64,000 nt of DNA from Maribellus sp. CM-23 (GTDB lineage: Bacteria; Bacteroidota; Bacteroidia; Bacteroidales; Prolixibacteraceae): the NCBI RefSeq assembly GCF_021354595.1, contig NZ_JADWYJ010000001.1, forward strand, positions 1,465,446 to 1,529,445, given 5' to 3'. The notes beneath the pieces were generated by a model that saw nothing but the letters and a program-made list of their open reading frames with translations, was not told the origin of the DNA and ran no database searches. The position numbers were made by a program, and so were the translations under genes. How positions within the stretch are numbered: position 1 is the stretch's first letter; each line of letters starts with the position of its first letter. This document shows, piece after piece, positions 8,346 through 20,503 of the stretch.

Positions 8346-9656
8346 ATGAGTAAAACTTTTGAAAAAACCAGGTATCAGCTAAAATCCATTAAAACAGGTA
8401 AAATTTTTAATGACACCGGCTGGTTACTGGATGCTCCCGGAGAAGTGGAACCAACACTGATCAGGGCCATGTACGAAAAGAAACAGATTGAAGTAAAGGA
8501 CGACTCTTGGGGACTGTATAAATTTGCCGACTGGCTTCCCGTCAGTAAAACACTGGCAGGATCTTCGGCACCGGTGACCTACAAAAGCGAGGGTCTGGCC
8601 AAAGAACTGGGCCTTAAAAACCTTTGGATCACTTTTAGCGGATACTGGCCCGAGAAAGGAGTCAACATGCAAACCTGCTCTTTCAAAGAAACAGAAGCTT
8701 ACTCAGTGTGCGGGCGGATGAACAACGACATGAACAAGGTTCTTGTGGTAGCCTCGGCCGGAAACACATCCCGAGCTTTTGCAAAAGTTTGTTCTGACAA
8801 TCATATTCCACTTTTAATAAGTGTTCCCGAAGACAACATCAGCGCATTGTGGTTCGACAAGCCGATAAACGACTGTGTTAAACTGATTTGCAGCCGATCG
8901 GGAAGCGATTATTTCGATGCTATTCATTTGTCGAATATTGTGGCAGCTACTCCCGGCTTTGTTGCCGAGGGCGGTGCCAAAAACGTTGCCCGCCGCGATG
9001 GTATGGCAACCACCATGCTTTCGGCAACCACTACCATCGGCCGCATTCCGGATTACTATTTCCAGGCTATTGGCAGCGGAACAGGTGCGATTGCTGCCTG
9101 GGAAGCCAATCTCAGGCTGATCGAAGACGGACGTTTTGGTTCGCACAAAATGAAACTGATGGTTTCGCAAAACCTTCCGTTCAAGCCGATCCACGATGCC
9201 TGGAAAGCCGATTCAAGGGCGATGCTTCCTTTTGATGACCACGAGGCACGGACACAGGTAGAAGAAATTGTTGCAAAAGTGCTTTCGAACCGCAAACCTC
9301 CCTACCCGATTATCGGCGGACTGTATGATGCAATGAAAGATGCAGGCGGCGATGTCCTGCTGGCCACCAACCAGGAAGCCGCCGAAGCCGGAAAGCTTTT
9401 CCTCGAAACAGAGGGCAACGATATTCACCCGGCATCGGCAGTAGCCACAGCGACTTTAATCGCGGCAGCTAAAAACGGAACGGTTAAGCCAGATGATCTG
9501 ATCATGCTCAACATTACCGGCGGGGGCGAAGAAAAATTCAAAAAAGAGAACGAGTTGTTTTACCTGAAACCCGAGATTGTTTTTGATATCCATCCAAGTG
9601 AGGAAGAAGTGAAGGAGAAAGTATCAAAGCTATTTCAACCCGTTCAGCAGGCATAG
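8346..9656 (+). CDS. Cysteate synthase-like PLP enzyme (threonine synthase fold)
   Basis: This 436-residue fold-type II PLP enzyme has its PLP-binding lysine at K114 in a C-S-F-K-E-T motif and an ASAGNTSRAFA phosphate-binding segment further on. Length and sequence character fit the cysteate synthase group, which makes L-cysteate from O-phosphoserine and sulfite. In Bacteroidota the likely use of cysteate is the head group of capnine-type sulfonolipids. I prefer ATG 8346, since MSKTFEKTRYQLKS starts the conserved part and a -7 box lies at 8314-8321. It is monocistronic as far as can be seen, and no acyltransferase partner gene (SulA/CapB) is in the window. An alternative reading is a threonine synthase-like protein of other function. 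Confidence 0.72.
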   Translation: MSKTFEKTRYQLKSIKTGKIFNDTGWLLDAPGEVEPTLIRAMYEKKQIEVKDDSWGLYKFADWLPVSKTLAGSSAPVTYKSEGLAKELGLKNLWITFSGYWPEKGVNMQTCSFKETEAYSVCGRMNNDMNKVLVVASAGNTSRAFAKVCSDNHIPLLISVPEDNISALWFDKPINDCVKLICSRSGSDYFDAIHLSNIVAATPGFVAEGGAKNVARRDGMATTMLSATTTIGRIPDYYFQAIGSGTGAIAAWEANLRLIEDGRFGSHKMKLMVSQNLPFKPIHDAWKADSRAMLPFDDHEARTQVEEIVAKVLSNRKPPYPIIGGLYDAMKDAGGDVLLATNQEAAEAGKLFLETEGNDIHPASAVATATLIAAAKNGTVKPDDLIMLNITGGGEEKFKKENELFYLKPEIVFDIHPSEEEVKEKVSKLFQPVQQA

Positions 9657-12914
<3,258 letters not shown>

Positions 12915-12930
12915 ACTGCTTCAACCACAC

Positions 12931-12973
12931 AAAAAGTCATACTTTCATCTTGCGTGAGAGTATGACTTTTTTT
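12931..12973 (+). terminator. Strong intrinsic terminator after lacZ
   Basis: A perfect 13-bp stem AAAAAGTCATACT (12931-12943) / AGTATGACTTTTT (12959-12971) is followed by more T residues, 17 bases after the stop. Confidence 0.85.
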
Positions 12974-12998
12974 GTTACCATACCTTCGTATTTTTAAA

Positions 12999-13006
12999 TA
13001 ACTTTG
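12999..13006 (+). promoter_or_regulatory. Candidate -7 box (TAACTTTG) for the cyclase-kdtA operon
   Basis: This is an exact TAnnTTTG match 17 bases before the ATG at 13023, right after the lacZ terminator. A TTTG at 12971-12974 is a little too far upstream to be a normal -33 element. Confidence 0.4.
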
Positions 13007-13022
13007 GCCCAAATTCAGACAA

Positions 13023-13727
13023 ATGGAATTCAAAAATTTTAGCTACTTACTGCTCCTTCTGAGCTACCTGGTCATCCCGGCAATCCTGGGCTACCGGCAT
13101 AAAGTGCGCTTTGCTTTTCGTTTGCGCTACCTCATTCCGGCTACCATTTTCGCCGGAGCCATTTTTGTAATGTGGGATCGCCGCTTTATCGAAATGGACA
13201 TCTGGAGTTTCAACCCGGTCTACACAAGCGGCATCCAATGGCTGAAAGTTCCGGTGGAAGAATGGCTTTCGTTCATTGTCATTCCCTGGTCGGCGGTGTA
13301 TATTTATGAATGGCTGAAAATCCGTTTTGAAAACTTCGAGAAACCCCGTCTTTTTGTAATTATCAGTTTGATTGGTTTTGCGGCACTGGCCTTTCTTGCC
13401 TATACCTTTCGCCAAAACATGTTTAGTTTCTTCACCTTTTTTCTCTCGGCCATTTATTTGGGATACACCGTATTCAGAAACCGTTTCAGGAAAAACCTGA
13501 CCAAATTCTACCTGGCTTATTTTGTCTCGCTCCTCCCATTTACCATTCTTTCGGGGATAGCCAGCCGTTTAGAAATCGTGAATTACAATCCACAACACAC
13601 CATGAACATCAACCTGGCAGATTTCCCGGTCGAAAAATTTGCCTACCTGTTTTTACTGCTTTTAATCAACATTACGATATACGAATACTTAAGTGAGCGT
13701 CGGTATTTCTTAGACTTCAAGCTATGA
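13023..13727 (+). CDS. Lycopene cyclase domain-containing membrane protein
   Basis: This 234-residue integral membrane protein has about seven hydrophobic segments. It carries the carotenoid (lycopene) cyclase domain twice in tandem. The diagnostic V-P-V-E-E-W-L-x-F segment appears as VPVEEWLSFIVIP (about residues 77-89), preceded by MWDRRFIEMDIWSF. The family (CrtYcd-type) closes beta-ionone rings on lycopene. No crtB, crtI or other carotenoid gene is in the window, so the pathway must be elsewhere, or this protein acts on another isoprenoid. Its last four bases overlap the start of kdtA (ATGA), indicating translational coupling with lipid A/LPS synthesis. Confidence 0.8.
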   Translation: MEFKNFSYLLLLLSYLVIPAILGYRHKVRFAFRLRYLIPATIFAGAIFVMWDRRFIEMDIWSFNPVYTSGIQWLKVPVEEWLSFIVIPWSAVYIYEWLKIRFENFEKPRLFVIISLIGFAALAFLAYTFRQNMFSFFTFFLSAIYLGYTVFRNRFRKNLTKFYLAYFVSLLPFTILSGIASRLEIVNYNPQHTMNINLADFPVEKFAYLFLLLLINITIYEYLSERRYFLDFKL

Positions 13728-14959
13728 CATTCCTCTATAATCTTGGTATATATTTTTATGCCCTTGCCACGTGCGTGGCGGCTCTGTTCAATCCCAAAGC
13801 CAAACTGTTTGTTTCGGGAAGAAAAAACTGGAAACAGCAATTAAAATCCGGCGTCGACAGCCAGGCGGACTATCTCTGGTTTCATTGTGCTTCGCTGGGT
13901 GAATTCGAACAAGGCAGACCGGTTATAGAGGAAGTGAAAAAAGAGTTTCCCCAGTACAAAATTGCGCTCACGTTCTTTTCCCCGTCGGGTTACGAGATCC
14001 GCAAAAACTACGATGGCGCCGACCTGGTGGCTTACCTTCCACTCGATACAAAGAGCAACGTCAGGTATTTCCTGGATGTGCTTCAACCCCGGAAAGCTTT
14101 CTTTGTAAAATACGAATACTGGTACAACTACATTCATCAGCTAAAACAAAGAAACATCCCGCTCTACATTGTGTCGGCCATCTTCCGCGAAAACCAATCT
14201 TTTTTCAAGAACAGTTTGTGGGGAAAATGGTACCGAAAAATGCTGTTCAGTTTTGAACACATATTTATTCAGAATGAAAAGTCGGCAGAACTGCTGGAGA
14301 AAATAGGCATTGCCAATTACACCATTGCCGGCGATACCCGTTTCGACAGGGTAGCTGCCATTGCCAAGAGTGCAAAAAAGTTCGAAAATGTTGAAAAGTT
14401 CAAAGGCGATTCTCCGCTAATAATTGCCGGAAGCACCTGGAAGCCCGATGAAGAGCTGCTTGCAGCGTTTATCAACAACAGCCGGGGCGTAAAATTCATC
14501 CTGGCTCCACACGAGGTAGCACCCGCCAATATTAACAGAATTCACCAATTGTTGAAAAAGAAGGCGATTTCATTCAGCAAAGTCCAAAATACCGCTATCG
14601 AAGAATTTGATGTGTTGATAATTGATTCGATCGGCATTCTTTCGTCGCTCTACCAGTACGGAAACATAGCATACATAGGCGGCGGCTTTGGCGTAGGCAT
14701 TCACAACATACTGGAAGCTGCCACTTTTAAACTACCCATTATTTTCGGCCCCAATTACCTCAAGTTTAAAGAGGCGGTGGATTTGGTGGAAGAAAAAGGT
14801 GCTTTTCCCATTGAAGATTCAAACTCACTCAACAAAGCACTGAGCGGGCTGCTCGAAGACAAAAATGAGCTAAAAAAAGCCTCCGGTATCTGCCAGAATT
14901 ATGTAGAAAAAAACGTGGGATCGACAAAAGTTATCATAAAAAAAGTTTTTAACACGTAA
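13724..14959 (+). CDS. kdtA: 3-deoxy-D-manno-octulosonic acid (Kdo) transferase
   Basis: This 411-residue GT30-type glycosyltransferase transfers Kdo from CMP-Kdo to lipid IVA on the inner membrane. It has an N-terminal membrane-anchoring helix (about 4-22). The catalytic Glu is E60 in the ASLGEFEQGRP motif. Later GSTWKPDEE and GGGFGVGIHNILEAA segments are the CMP-Kdo binding half. The length is normal for WaaA. The start overlaps the preceding cyclase gene by four bases (ATGA). Confidence 0.9.
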   Translation: MTFLYNLGIYFYALATCVAALFNPKAKLFVSGRKNWKQQLKSGVDSQADYLWFHCASLGEFEQGRPVIEEVKKEFPQYKIALTFFSPSGYEIRKNYDGADLVAYLPLDTKSNVRYFLDVLQPRKAFFVKYEYWYNYIHQLKQRNIPLYIVSAIFRENQSFFKNSLWGKWYRKMLFSFEHIFIQNEKSAELLEKIGIANYTIAGDTRFDRVAAIAKSAKKFENVEKFKGDSPLIIAGSTWKPDEELLAAFINNSRGVKFILAPHEVAPANINRIHQLLKKKAISFSKVQNTAIEEFDVLIIDSIGILSSLYQYGNIAYIGGGFGVGIHNILEAATFKLPIIFGPNYLKFKEAVDLVEEKGAFPIEDSNSLNKALSGLLEDKNELKKASGICQNYVEKNVGSTKVIIKKVFNT

Positions 14960-15279
14960 CTTTATTTAGCATACTTTTTGTTAGAAAAAAATTCATCAAA
15001 AAATTGAATTATTTCCCCAAAGATTCTATAAAAAAATACTCCTTTCTTGTATGTTAAAATTACAATTTCGGTAAACTTTTTTCATATATCAAACATATAT
15101 ATCACTGACTTTCAAAATAATAACTTTTGAAAGTTGATAACTTTTGATGAATTTGTTCATGAAAAAATTCCAAAATCCTGTTTTCATTTCTATCTTGCAT
15201 TACACATTCTACAAGCCGGAAAACTGGAGCAATCAAGGAATAAATCTTATTATTATTTAACTCACATATAGGAATAAAA
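14960..15279 (+). promoter_or_regulatory. Gene-free AT-rich leader of nrdJ with a perfect inverted repeat
   Basis: The 320 bases upstream of nrdJ hold no ORF I can support. They contain a perfect inverted repeat ACTTTCAAAA (15108-15117) / TTTTGAAAGT (15125-15134) with a 7-base spacer. A direct repeat ATAACTTTTGA occurs at 15120-15130 and 15137-15147. The repeats could be an operator for a regulator of ribonucleotide reductase. I see no cobalamin riboswitch architecture and no convincing TAnnTTTG box. Confidence 0.4.
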
Positions 15280-17829
15280 ATGGCATTAAACGAAGTATCT
15301 GTAAAAGCCCCGGCGGGCAAGAAAATTTACGCTCAGGACGAAGCGGTAAAGGCCTCGCTAGAGTACTTCAAAGGAGATGATTTGGCAGCAAGAGTATGGG
15401 TAAACAAGTATGCCTTGAAAGATTCTTTCGGGAATATTTTCGAACTGACACCCGACGACATGCACAGAAGGTTGGCCAAAGAGATCGCCAGGATCGAAGA
15501 ACGCTATCCAAACCCCCTGACTGAAGACGAAATTTACAGCGTATTAAAAGACTTCAGGTACATTGTTCCGCAAGGCGGACCAATGACAGGAATCGGAAAC
15601 GATTACCAAATTGCATCGCTGTCGAACTGCTTTGTTGTTGGAAACGACGGCAACTCTGACTCGTATGGCGGAATCATGAAAATTGATCAGGAGCAGGTGC
15701 AACTCATGAAACGCCGTGGCGGTGTTGGTCACGACCTTTCGCACATCCGTCCCAAAGGTTCACCGGTAAAGAATTCGGCGCTTACTTCTACCGGCATTGT
15801 ACCTTTTATGGAACGTTATTCGAACTCGACGCGCGAAGTAGCCCAGGATGGACGCCGGGGTGCACTTATGCTGTCGGTTTCAATCAAACATCCCGATTCG
15901 GAAAGCTTTATCGACGCCAAAATGGAGCAGGGCAAAGTAACCGGAGCCAACGTTTCCGTAAAAATTCAGGATGATTTTATGCAGGCTGTTGAAGCCGGAA
16001 CACCGTACACACAACAGTACCCTGTTACCGGGAAAGCCATATACAGCAAAGAAACAGATGCTACACGTGTTTGGCAAAAGATTGTCAAGAATGCCTGGCA
16101 GTCTGCCGAGCCTGGCATTTTGTTCTGGGATACTATTATAAGAGAGTCGGTGCCGGATTGTTATGCCGATCTTGGTTACCGCACCGTATCCACCAACCCT
16201 TGCGGAGAAATTCCGTTGTGCCCGTACGACAGCTGTCGTTTGCTGGCCATCAACCTCTATTCCTATGTTGAGAACCCATTTACTCCACAGGCAAAATTCA
16301 ACTTCGAATTGTTCAAAGAACACGTTCACTATGCACAGCGCATTATGGACGACATTATCGACCTGGAGTTGGAAAAAATCGATGCTATTATCGGGAAAGT
16401 AGATGCCGACCCGGAAGCAGAAGAAATTAAATACACCGAAAGAAAACTGTGGGAAAATATCCAACGCAAAGCCAAAGAAGGGCGCAGAACCGGTATTGGG
16501 ATCACTGCTGAAGGCGATATGCTGGCAGCTCTTGGTTTGCGCTACGGAAGCGAAAATGCCACCGATTTCTCGGTTGAAATTCACAAAACCATCGCAGTGG
16601 AGGCATACCGCTCTTCTGTTCACTTGGCAAAAGAACGCGGCCCGTTTACGATTTACGACGCAGAACGCGAAAAGAACAATCCGCTTATCAACCGGATCAA
16701 AGAAGAAGACGCTGCTTTGTATGAAAAAATGACCAAGTACGGTCGCCGTAATATTGCGTTGCTGACCATTGCTCCAACCGGGACAACCAGTTTGATGACA
16801 CAAACCACGTCGGGGATTGAGCCGGTGTTCCTGCCGGTTTACAAACGCCGCCGGAAAGTAAACCCGAACGACAAAGATGTTCGTGTTGATTTTGTTGACG
16901 AAGTAGGCGACCACTGGGAAGAATACACCGTATTCCATCACCATTTCAAAACATGGATGAAAACCAACGGTTACGACACCAGCCGCGAATACAGCCAGGA
17001 AGAACTGGATGTACTGGTAGAGAAATCGCCCTACTACAAAGCCACTTCCAACGATGTTGACTGGCTGAACAAAGTGCGAATGCAGGGCCGTATCCAAAAA
17101 TGGGTTGACCACTCGATTTCAGTAACTATCAACCTTCCGAACGATGTTAAAGAAGAGTTGGTGGGAGACCTGTATTTCGAAGCATGGAAAAGCGGATGTA
17201 AAGGCGTTACTGTTTACCGCGACGGATCTCGTTCAGGCGTACTTATCTCGAACGACAAGCCGGAGAAAAAAGACGGCAGTTTCCCAACTCACCGCCCGGA
17301 AAAACTGGAAGCCGATGTGGTTCGCTTCCAAAACAACAAAGAAAAGTGGATTGCCTTTATCGGATTGGCGGATGGCAAACCTTACGAGATTTTCACTGGT
17401 TTGCACGACGATGAAGACGGAATCTTACTGCCACGCTCTGTGGGAAAAGGATACATTTTCAAAAGCTGGATCGACGAAGAAAACTCGCGCTACGATTTCC
17501 AATACGTTAACAAACGTGGCTATAAAACCACCATCGAAGGGCTGTCACACAAGTTTAACCCGGTTTACTGGAACTATGCGAAACTGATTTCGGGAACGCT
17601 GCGTCACGGCATGCCCATCCACAAAGTAGTGGAACTGGTAACCAGCCTGCAGCTTGACAACGAAACCATTAACTCGTGGAAAGCCGGTGTAGCCCGTGCG
17701 CTTAAAAAGTACATACCAGACGGAACATTGGCTGACGGTGCCAAATGCGGCGAATGCGGATCGGAAGAAGTAATCTACCAGGAAGGCTGTCTTACCTGTA
17801 TTTCTTGTGGCTCGTCTAAATGCGGATAA
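15280..17829 (+). CDS. nrdJ: Adenosylcobalamin-dependent ribonucleotide reductase (class II)
   Basis: This 849-residue class II RNR reduces ribonucleotides to deoxyribonucleotides using B12 radical chemistry and works with or without oxygen. Visible marks are SLSNCF near residue 113, NPCGEIPLC with the expected thiyl-radical Cys at 308, a LLTIAPTGTTSLM segment near 510, and a long C-terminal region ending in a zinc-ribbon-like cluster (C-G-E-C-G ... C-L-T-C-I-S-C-G). The cysteine-rich tail is the usual thioredoxin-reducible end. The length matches the long NrdJ type. It is a single-gene unit with an intrinsic terminator 67 bases downstream. Confidence 0.93.
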   Translation: MALNEVSVKAPAGKKIYAQDEAVKASLEYFKGDDLAARVWVNKYALKDSFGNIFELTPDDMHRRLAKEIARIEERYPNPLTEDEIYSVLKDFRYIVPQGGPMTGIGNDYQIASLSNCFVVGNDGNSDSYGGIMKIDQEQVQLMKRRGGVGHDLSHIRPKGSPVKNSALTSTGIVPFMERYSNSTREVAQDGRRGALMLSVSIKHPDSESFIDAKMEQGKVTGANVSVKIQDDFMQAVEAGTPYTQQYPVTGKAIYSKETDATRVWQKIVKNAWQSAEPGILFWDTIIRESVPDCYADLGYRTVSTNPCGEIPLCPYDSCRLLAINLYSYVENPFTPQAKFNFELFKEHVHYAQRIMDDIIDLELEKIDAIIGKVDADPEAEEIKYTERKLWENIQRKAKEGRRTGIGITAEGDMLAALGLRYGSENATDFSVEIHKTIAVEAYRSSVHLAKERGPFTIYDAEREKNNPLINRIKEEDAALYEKMTKYGRRNIALLTIAPTGTTSLMTQTTSGIEPVFLPVYKRRRKVNPNDKDVRVDFVDEVGDHWEEYTVFHHHFKTWMKTNGYDTSREYSQEELDVLVEKSPYYKATSNDVDWLNKVRMQGRIQKWVDHSISVTINLPNDVKEELVGDLYFEAWKSGCKGVTVYRDGSRSGVLISNDKPEKKDGSFPTHRPEKLEADVVRFQNNKEKWIAFIGLADGKPYEIFTGLHDDEDGILLPRSVGKGYIFKSWIDEENSRYDFQYVNKRGYKTTIEGLSHKFNPVYWNYAKLISGTLRHGMPIHKVVELVTSLQLDNETINSWKAGVARALKKYIPDGTLADGAKCGECGSEEVIYQEGCLTCISCGSSKCG

Positions 17830-17896
17830 ATCAATCAATTCAACATACTCAGACTTTGTAATCGGATAATTTGATTGACAATTATAAAGTTCTAAA

Positions 17897-17927
17897 AAAA
17901 TGCCCGGCTATTTTGGCCGGGCATTTT
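17897..17927 (+). terminator. Intrinsic terminator after nrdJ
   Basis: A perfect stem AAAATGCCCGGC (17897-17908) / GCCGGGCATTTT (17916-17927) has a 7-base loop. The A-run before and T-run after suit termination in both directions. Confidence 0.85.
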
Positions 17928-18020
17928 CTGTATAAAAGCTCAATCCTCTCGTTTAAAAGTCAATAATCAACTTAATCTTTTCATTGTAACTTTTGCTACA
18001 CGAAATCACCCGCTCCAACA

Positions 18021-18048
18021 AAAAAGGCGCAACTAAAAGTTACGCCTT
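18021..18048 (-). terminator. Intrinsic terminator of gcvH
   Basis: On the minus strand, AAGGCG-x-AACT pairs with AGTT-x-CGCCTT across a 3-base loop (18024-18048) and is followed by a run of T residues. It lies 24 bases past the gcvH stop. Confidence 0.8.
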
Positions 18049-18071
18049 CCTTTATCTTCGATTTGTTCTTT

Positions 18072-18452
18072 CTAAGCTTCAATCATTGCTTTGTAAGCAT
18101 CAGCATCCAGCAACTCATTCAATTCAGCTGCATCTGCTACTTTAACTTTAATCATCCAGCCGTCACCGTAAGGATCTTTGTTTACCAGTTCAGGATCGTC
18201 AGCCAGAGCTTCGTTAACCTCCAACACTTCGCCTCCAACAGGCATAAATAAATCCGAAACTGTTTTAACGGCTTCTACCGTACCAAAAGTTTCGCCTTTT
18301 CCAAGCTCTTCGCCTTCTGTTTCAATTTCAACAAAAACAACATCACCCAATTCACCTTGAGCGAAATCGGTAACACCAACCACAACAACATCACCTTCAA
18401 TGCGCACCCATTCGTGGTCTTGCGTGTATTTCAAATCAGCAGGAATATTCAT
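18072..18452 (-). CDS. gcvH: Glycine cleavage system H protein
   Basis: This 126-residue lipoyl carrier shuttles the aminomethyl group between the P, T and L proteins of glycine cleavage. The lipoylated lysine is K63 in a V-E-A-V-K-T-V-S-D motif, and the N-terminal DHEWVR segment is typical. Length is standard. The other gcv genes are not in the window, so this is an unlinked copy, which is common in Bacteroidota. The 250-base upstream region has a short direct repeat (ATCTTCCGG at 18505 and ATCCTTCCGG at 18524). I found no glycine riboswitch. Confidence 0.93.
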   Translation of the reverse strand: MNIPADLKYTQDHEWVRIEGDVVVVGVTDFAQGELGDVVFVEIETEGEELGKGETFGTVEAVKTVSDLFMPVGGEVLEVNEALADDPELVNKDPYGDGWMIKVKVADAAELNELLDADAYKAMIEA

Positions 18453-18702
18453 ATTATTACGTTTTAAATGATTTTATGGTACAACATGGAACTCGCCAGT
18501 AAAGATCTTCCGGTTCAGCAAGAATCCTTCCGGCTCGTTTCACAAACGAAATGATTTCAAAGATTCTCGTCAAAATTAAAACATTTTACTGAAATAAGAA
18601 GACACAAAAAACAACCATTTCCCTGATTTTTACCCAATTTTGACATGGATACAAGATAGTTTTGAGTCTTTTTGTATTATTGCAAAAATTTGTACAAGTA
18701 AT

Positions 18703-19125
18703 ATGTTTTCAAGAAAAGTCGAATCGCTGTCTGCACTGTCAGAGGCCGCCAAAGAACTGATCAGCATTTTTCCCGACGAACGGGTGTTTGCATTTTACGG
18801 AAAAATGGGCGCCGGCAAAACTACTTTCATCCAGTCTATTTGCCGGGAATTGGGAAGCCGGGACAATATCACCAGCCCCACTTTCGCCCTGATCAACGAA
18901 TACAACACCGCAAAGATGGAATCGATCTTCCATTTCGATTTTTACCGCATCAAAGACATTGAAGAAGCATTTGACCTGGGCTATGAAGACTACATTTACA
19001 GCGGCAGTTATTGTTTAATTGAATGGCCCGAAATGATTGAACCACTACTTCCGGAGAAAATGGTGGAAGTTAAAATTGAAGTTTCGGAAGATGGCACCCG
19101 GCAAATAAGTGCACAAATAATCTGA
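18703..19125 (+). CDS. tsaE: tRNA N6-threonylcarbamoyladenosine biosynthesis ATPase
   Basis: This 140-residue P-loop ATPase supports the TsaB-TsaD complex that makes t6A37 in tRNA. The Walker A motif GKMGAGKT is at 33-40, followed by a SPTFALINEY segment typical of TsaE and a late LIEWPE motif. I chose ATG 18703, which gives the normal family length. The longer frame from 18640 adds 21 unconserved residues that would overlap the promoter region. Confidence 0.9.
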   Translation: MFSRKVESLSALSEAAKELISIFPDERVFAFYGKMGAGKTTFIQSICRELGSRDNITSPTFALINEYNTAKMESIFHFDFYRIKDIEEAFDLGYEDYIYSGSYCLIEWPEMIEPLLPEKMVEVKIEVSEDGTRQISAQII

Positions 19126-19272
19126 TTACCAATAAAATAACAAACCTCACTTACCCCCAAGGTCTTCTTCTGAAAGGTAATCTACAATTTCAAATCTTCA
19201 TTTTGAAAACTCCCCTTTTGCTTGTAAATTGCTCTTGTCAAAATCAGCACTTAATATTCTTACGTTTCAGCA

Positions 19273-20484
19273 ATGGAAAAAGCAAAGGAAAAGGTTTCAA
19301 TACCCAAATCGATGTTACTGCCCAAGGAGGAAATGTTGGAGGTTCGCAAGAAAGGGCAGAAATTAAAAATTGGGATTCCTTCCGATTTTTCCAAAGTCGA
19401 GTACCGCGTGCCTTTAACTCCGCAGGCAGTAGACCTGCTGGTTTCCTACGGTCACGAAATATACATTGAAAAAGACACCGGGAAATCGGTCAGCTACACC
19501 AACGAAGATTTCCAGAAAGCGGGTGCTATCATTGTCGAAACCAAAGAGGAAACATTTCAATGCGACATTATTCTGCGCCTGGCCACATTCAGCAACGAAG
19601 AAATTGACTCCCTGCGTGGAAACCAGGTGATTATTTCAAGCATGCAAATCCAGGCATACAGCATGGAATCGATCCAGAAACTGATGCAAAAGAAAGTTAC
19701 CACCATTGCTTTCGAATACTTGGAAAACGAAGATGGCTTTCTGCCTTTTGTCCACCAAATGAGCCAGATTGCAGGGGTGACTTCCATTACTATTGCCAGT
19801 GAATACCTGAGCAAATCGAGGAATGGGAAAGGCGTTTTGTTTGGCGAAGTTACCGGGGTTACTCCTGCCGAACTCGTCATTATCGGAACAAGCACCGCAG
19901 CCGAATACGCTGCCCGCGCCGCTCTTGGACTCGGAATTTTCGTAAAAGTTTTTGACACCTCGGTTTACGAACTGAGCAAACTGGAAGAAAAACTGGGGCG
20001 CCGGATTTTTACATCGGTATTTTATCCGAAGGTATTGAGAAAAGCGCTGGTTTCGGCCGACGCAGTGATTGGTGCCGCATCGTTTAATACGCCTCCGAAA
20101 TTCAAAGTTTCCGAAGAGCTGATCAAGCAGATGAAGGAAGGTTCTGTGATTATCGACCTCAACATGAACCAGGGAGGCTGTTTCGAAACTTCGGAATGTA
20201 CCGATTTCAACCATCCTACTTTTGTGAAGCACGGCGTAGTACATTATTGCGTGCCTAACTCTCCGGCCATGGTGGCCCGAACTGCTTCCATATCGATGAG
20301 CAATATTCTCATTCCGATTTTGCTGGCCATTGGCGATAACGGAGGTGTTGACAACTACATAAAAGTTTCGAAAGGATTTAGAAAAGGCGTTTATATCTAC
20401 CAGGGAATTCTTACCAACCACGACATTGGCCGCCTGTTCAACATTCCATCGAAAGACATCAACCTGCTGCTCGCGGTTTTTTAA
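19273..20484 (+). CDS. ald: Alanine dehydrogenase
   Basis: This 403-residue protein of the alanine dehydrogenase/pyridine-nucleotide transhydrogenase family interconverts alanine with pyruvate plus ammonia using NAD. Visible marks are KIGIPSDFSKVEYRVPLTP (about 36-54) with the conserved R of the substrate site, the nucleotide-binding VIIGTSTAAEYAARAAL stretch, and a C-terminal VPNSPAMVARTAS segment. The N-terminus carries ~30 extra residues relative to classic Ald, typical of Bacteroidota members. It lies 19 bases upstream of a membrane LytTR regulator and may be co-transcribed with it. Confidence 0.85.
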   Translation: MEKAKEKVSIPKSMLLPKEEMLEVRKKGQKLKIGIPSDFSKVEYRVPLTPQAVDLLVSYGHEIYIEKDTGKSVSYTNEDFQKAGAIIVETKEETFQCDIILRLATFSNEEIDSLRGNQVIISSMQIQAYSMESIQKLMQKKVTTIAFEYLENEDGFLPFVHQMSQIAGVTSITIASEYLSKSRNGKGVLFGEVTGVTPAELVIIGTSTAAEYAARAALGLGIFVKVFDTSVYELSKLEEKLGRRIFTSVFYPKVLRKALVSADAVIGAASFNTPPKFKVSEELIKQMKEGSVIIDLNMNQGGCFETSECTDFNHPTFVKHGVVHYCVPNSPAMVARTASISMSNILIPILLAIGDNGGVDNYIKVSKGFRKGVYIYQGILTNHDIGRLFNIPSKDINLLLAVF

Positions 20485-20503
20485 CCATTAATATTACCAG
20501 GGC

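Noticed and set aside
14960..15279. Cobalamin riboswitch before nrdJ
   Set aside because: No B12-box or riboswitch layout recognised by eye. A covariance-model search would settle it.
15880..17112. 410-residue minus-strand ORF
   Set aside because: It lies wholly within nrdJ on the opposite strand and its residues (FVVG, FFRVG runs) are typical of a shadow frame. nrdJ is certain.
18453..18702. Glycine riboswitch before gcvH
   Set aside because: Only a short ATC-TTCCGG direct repeat is present; the aptamer cores are absent.
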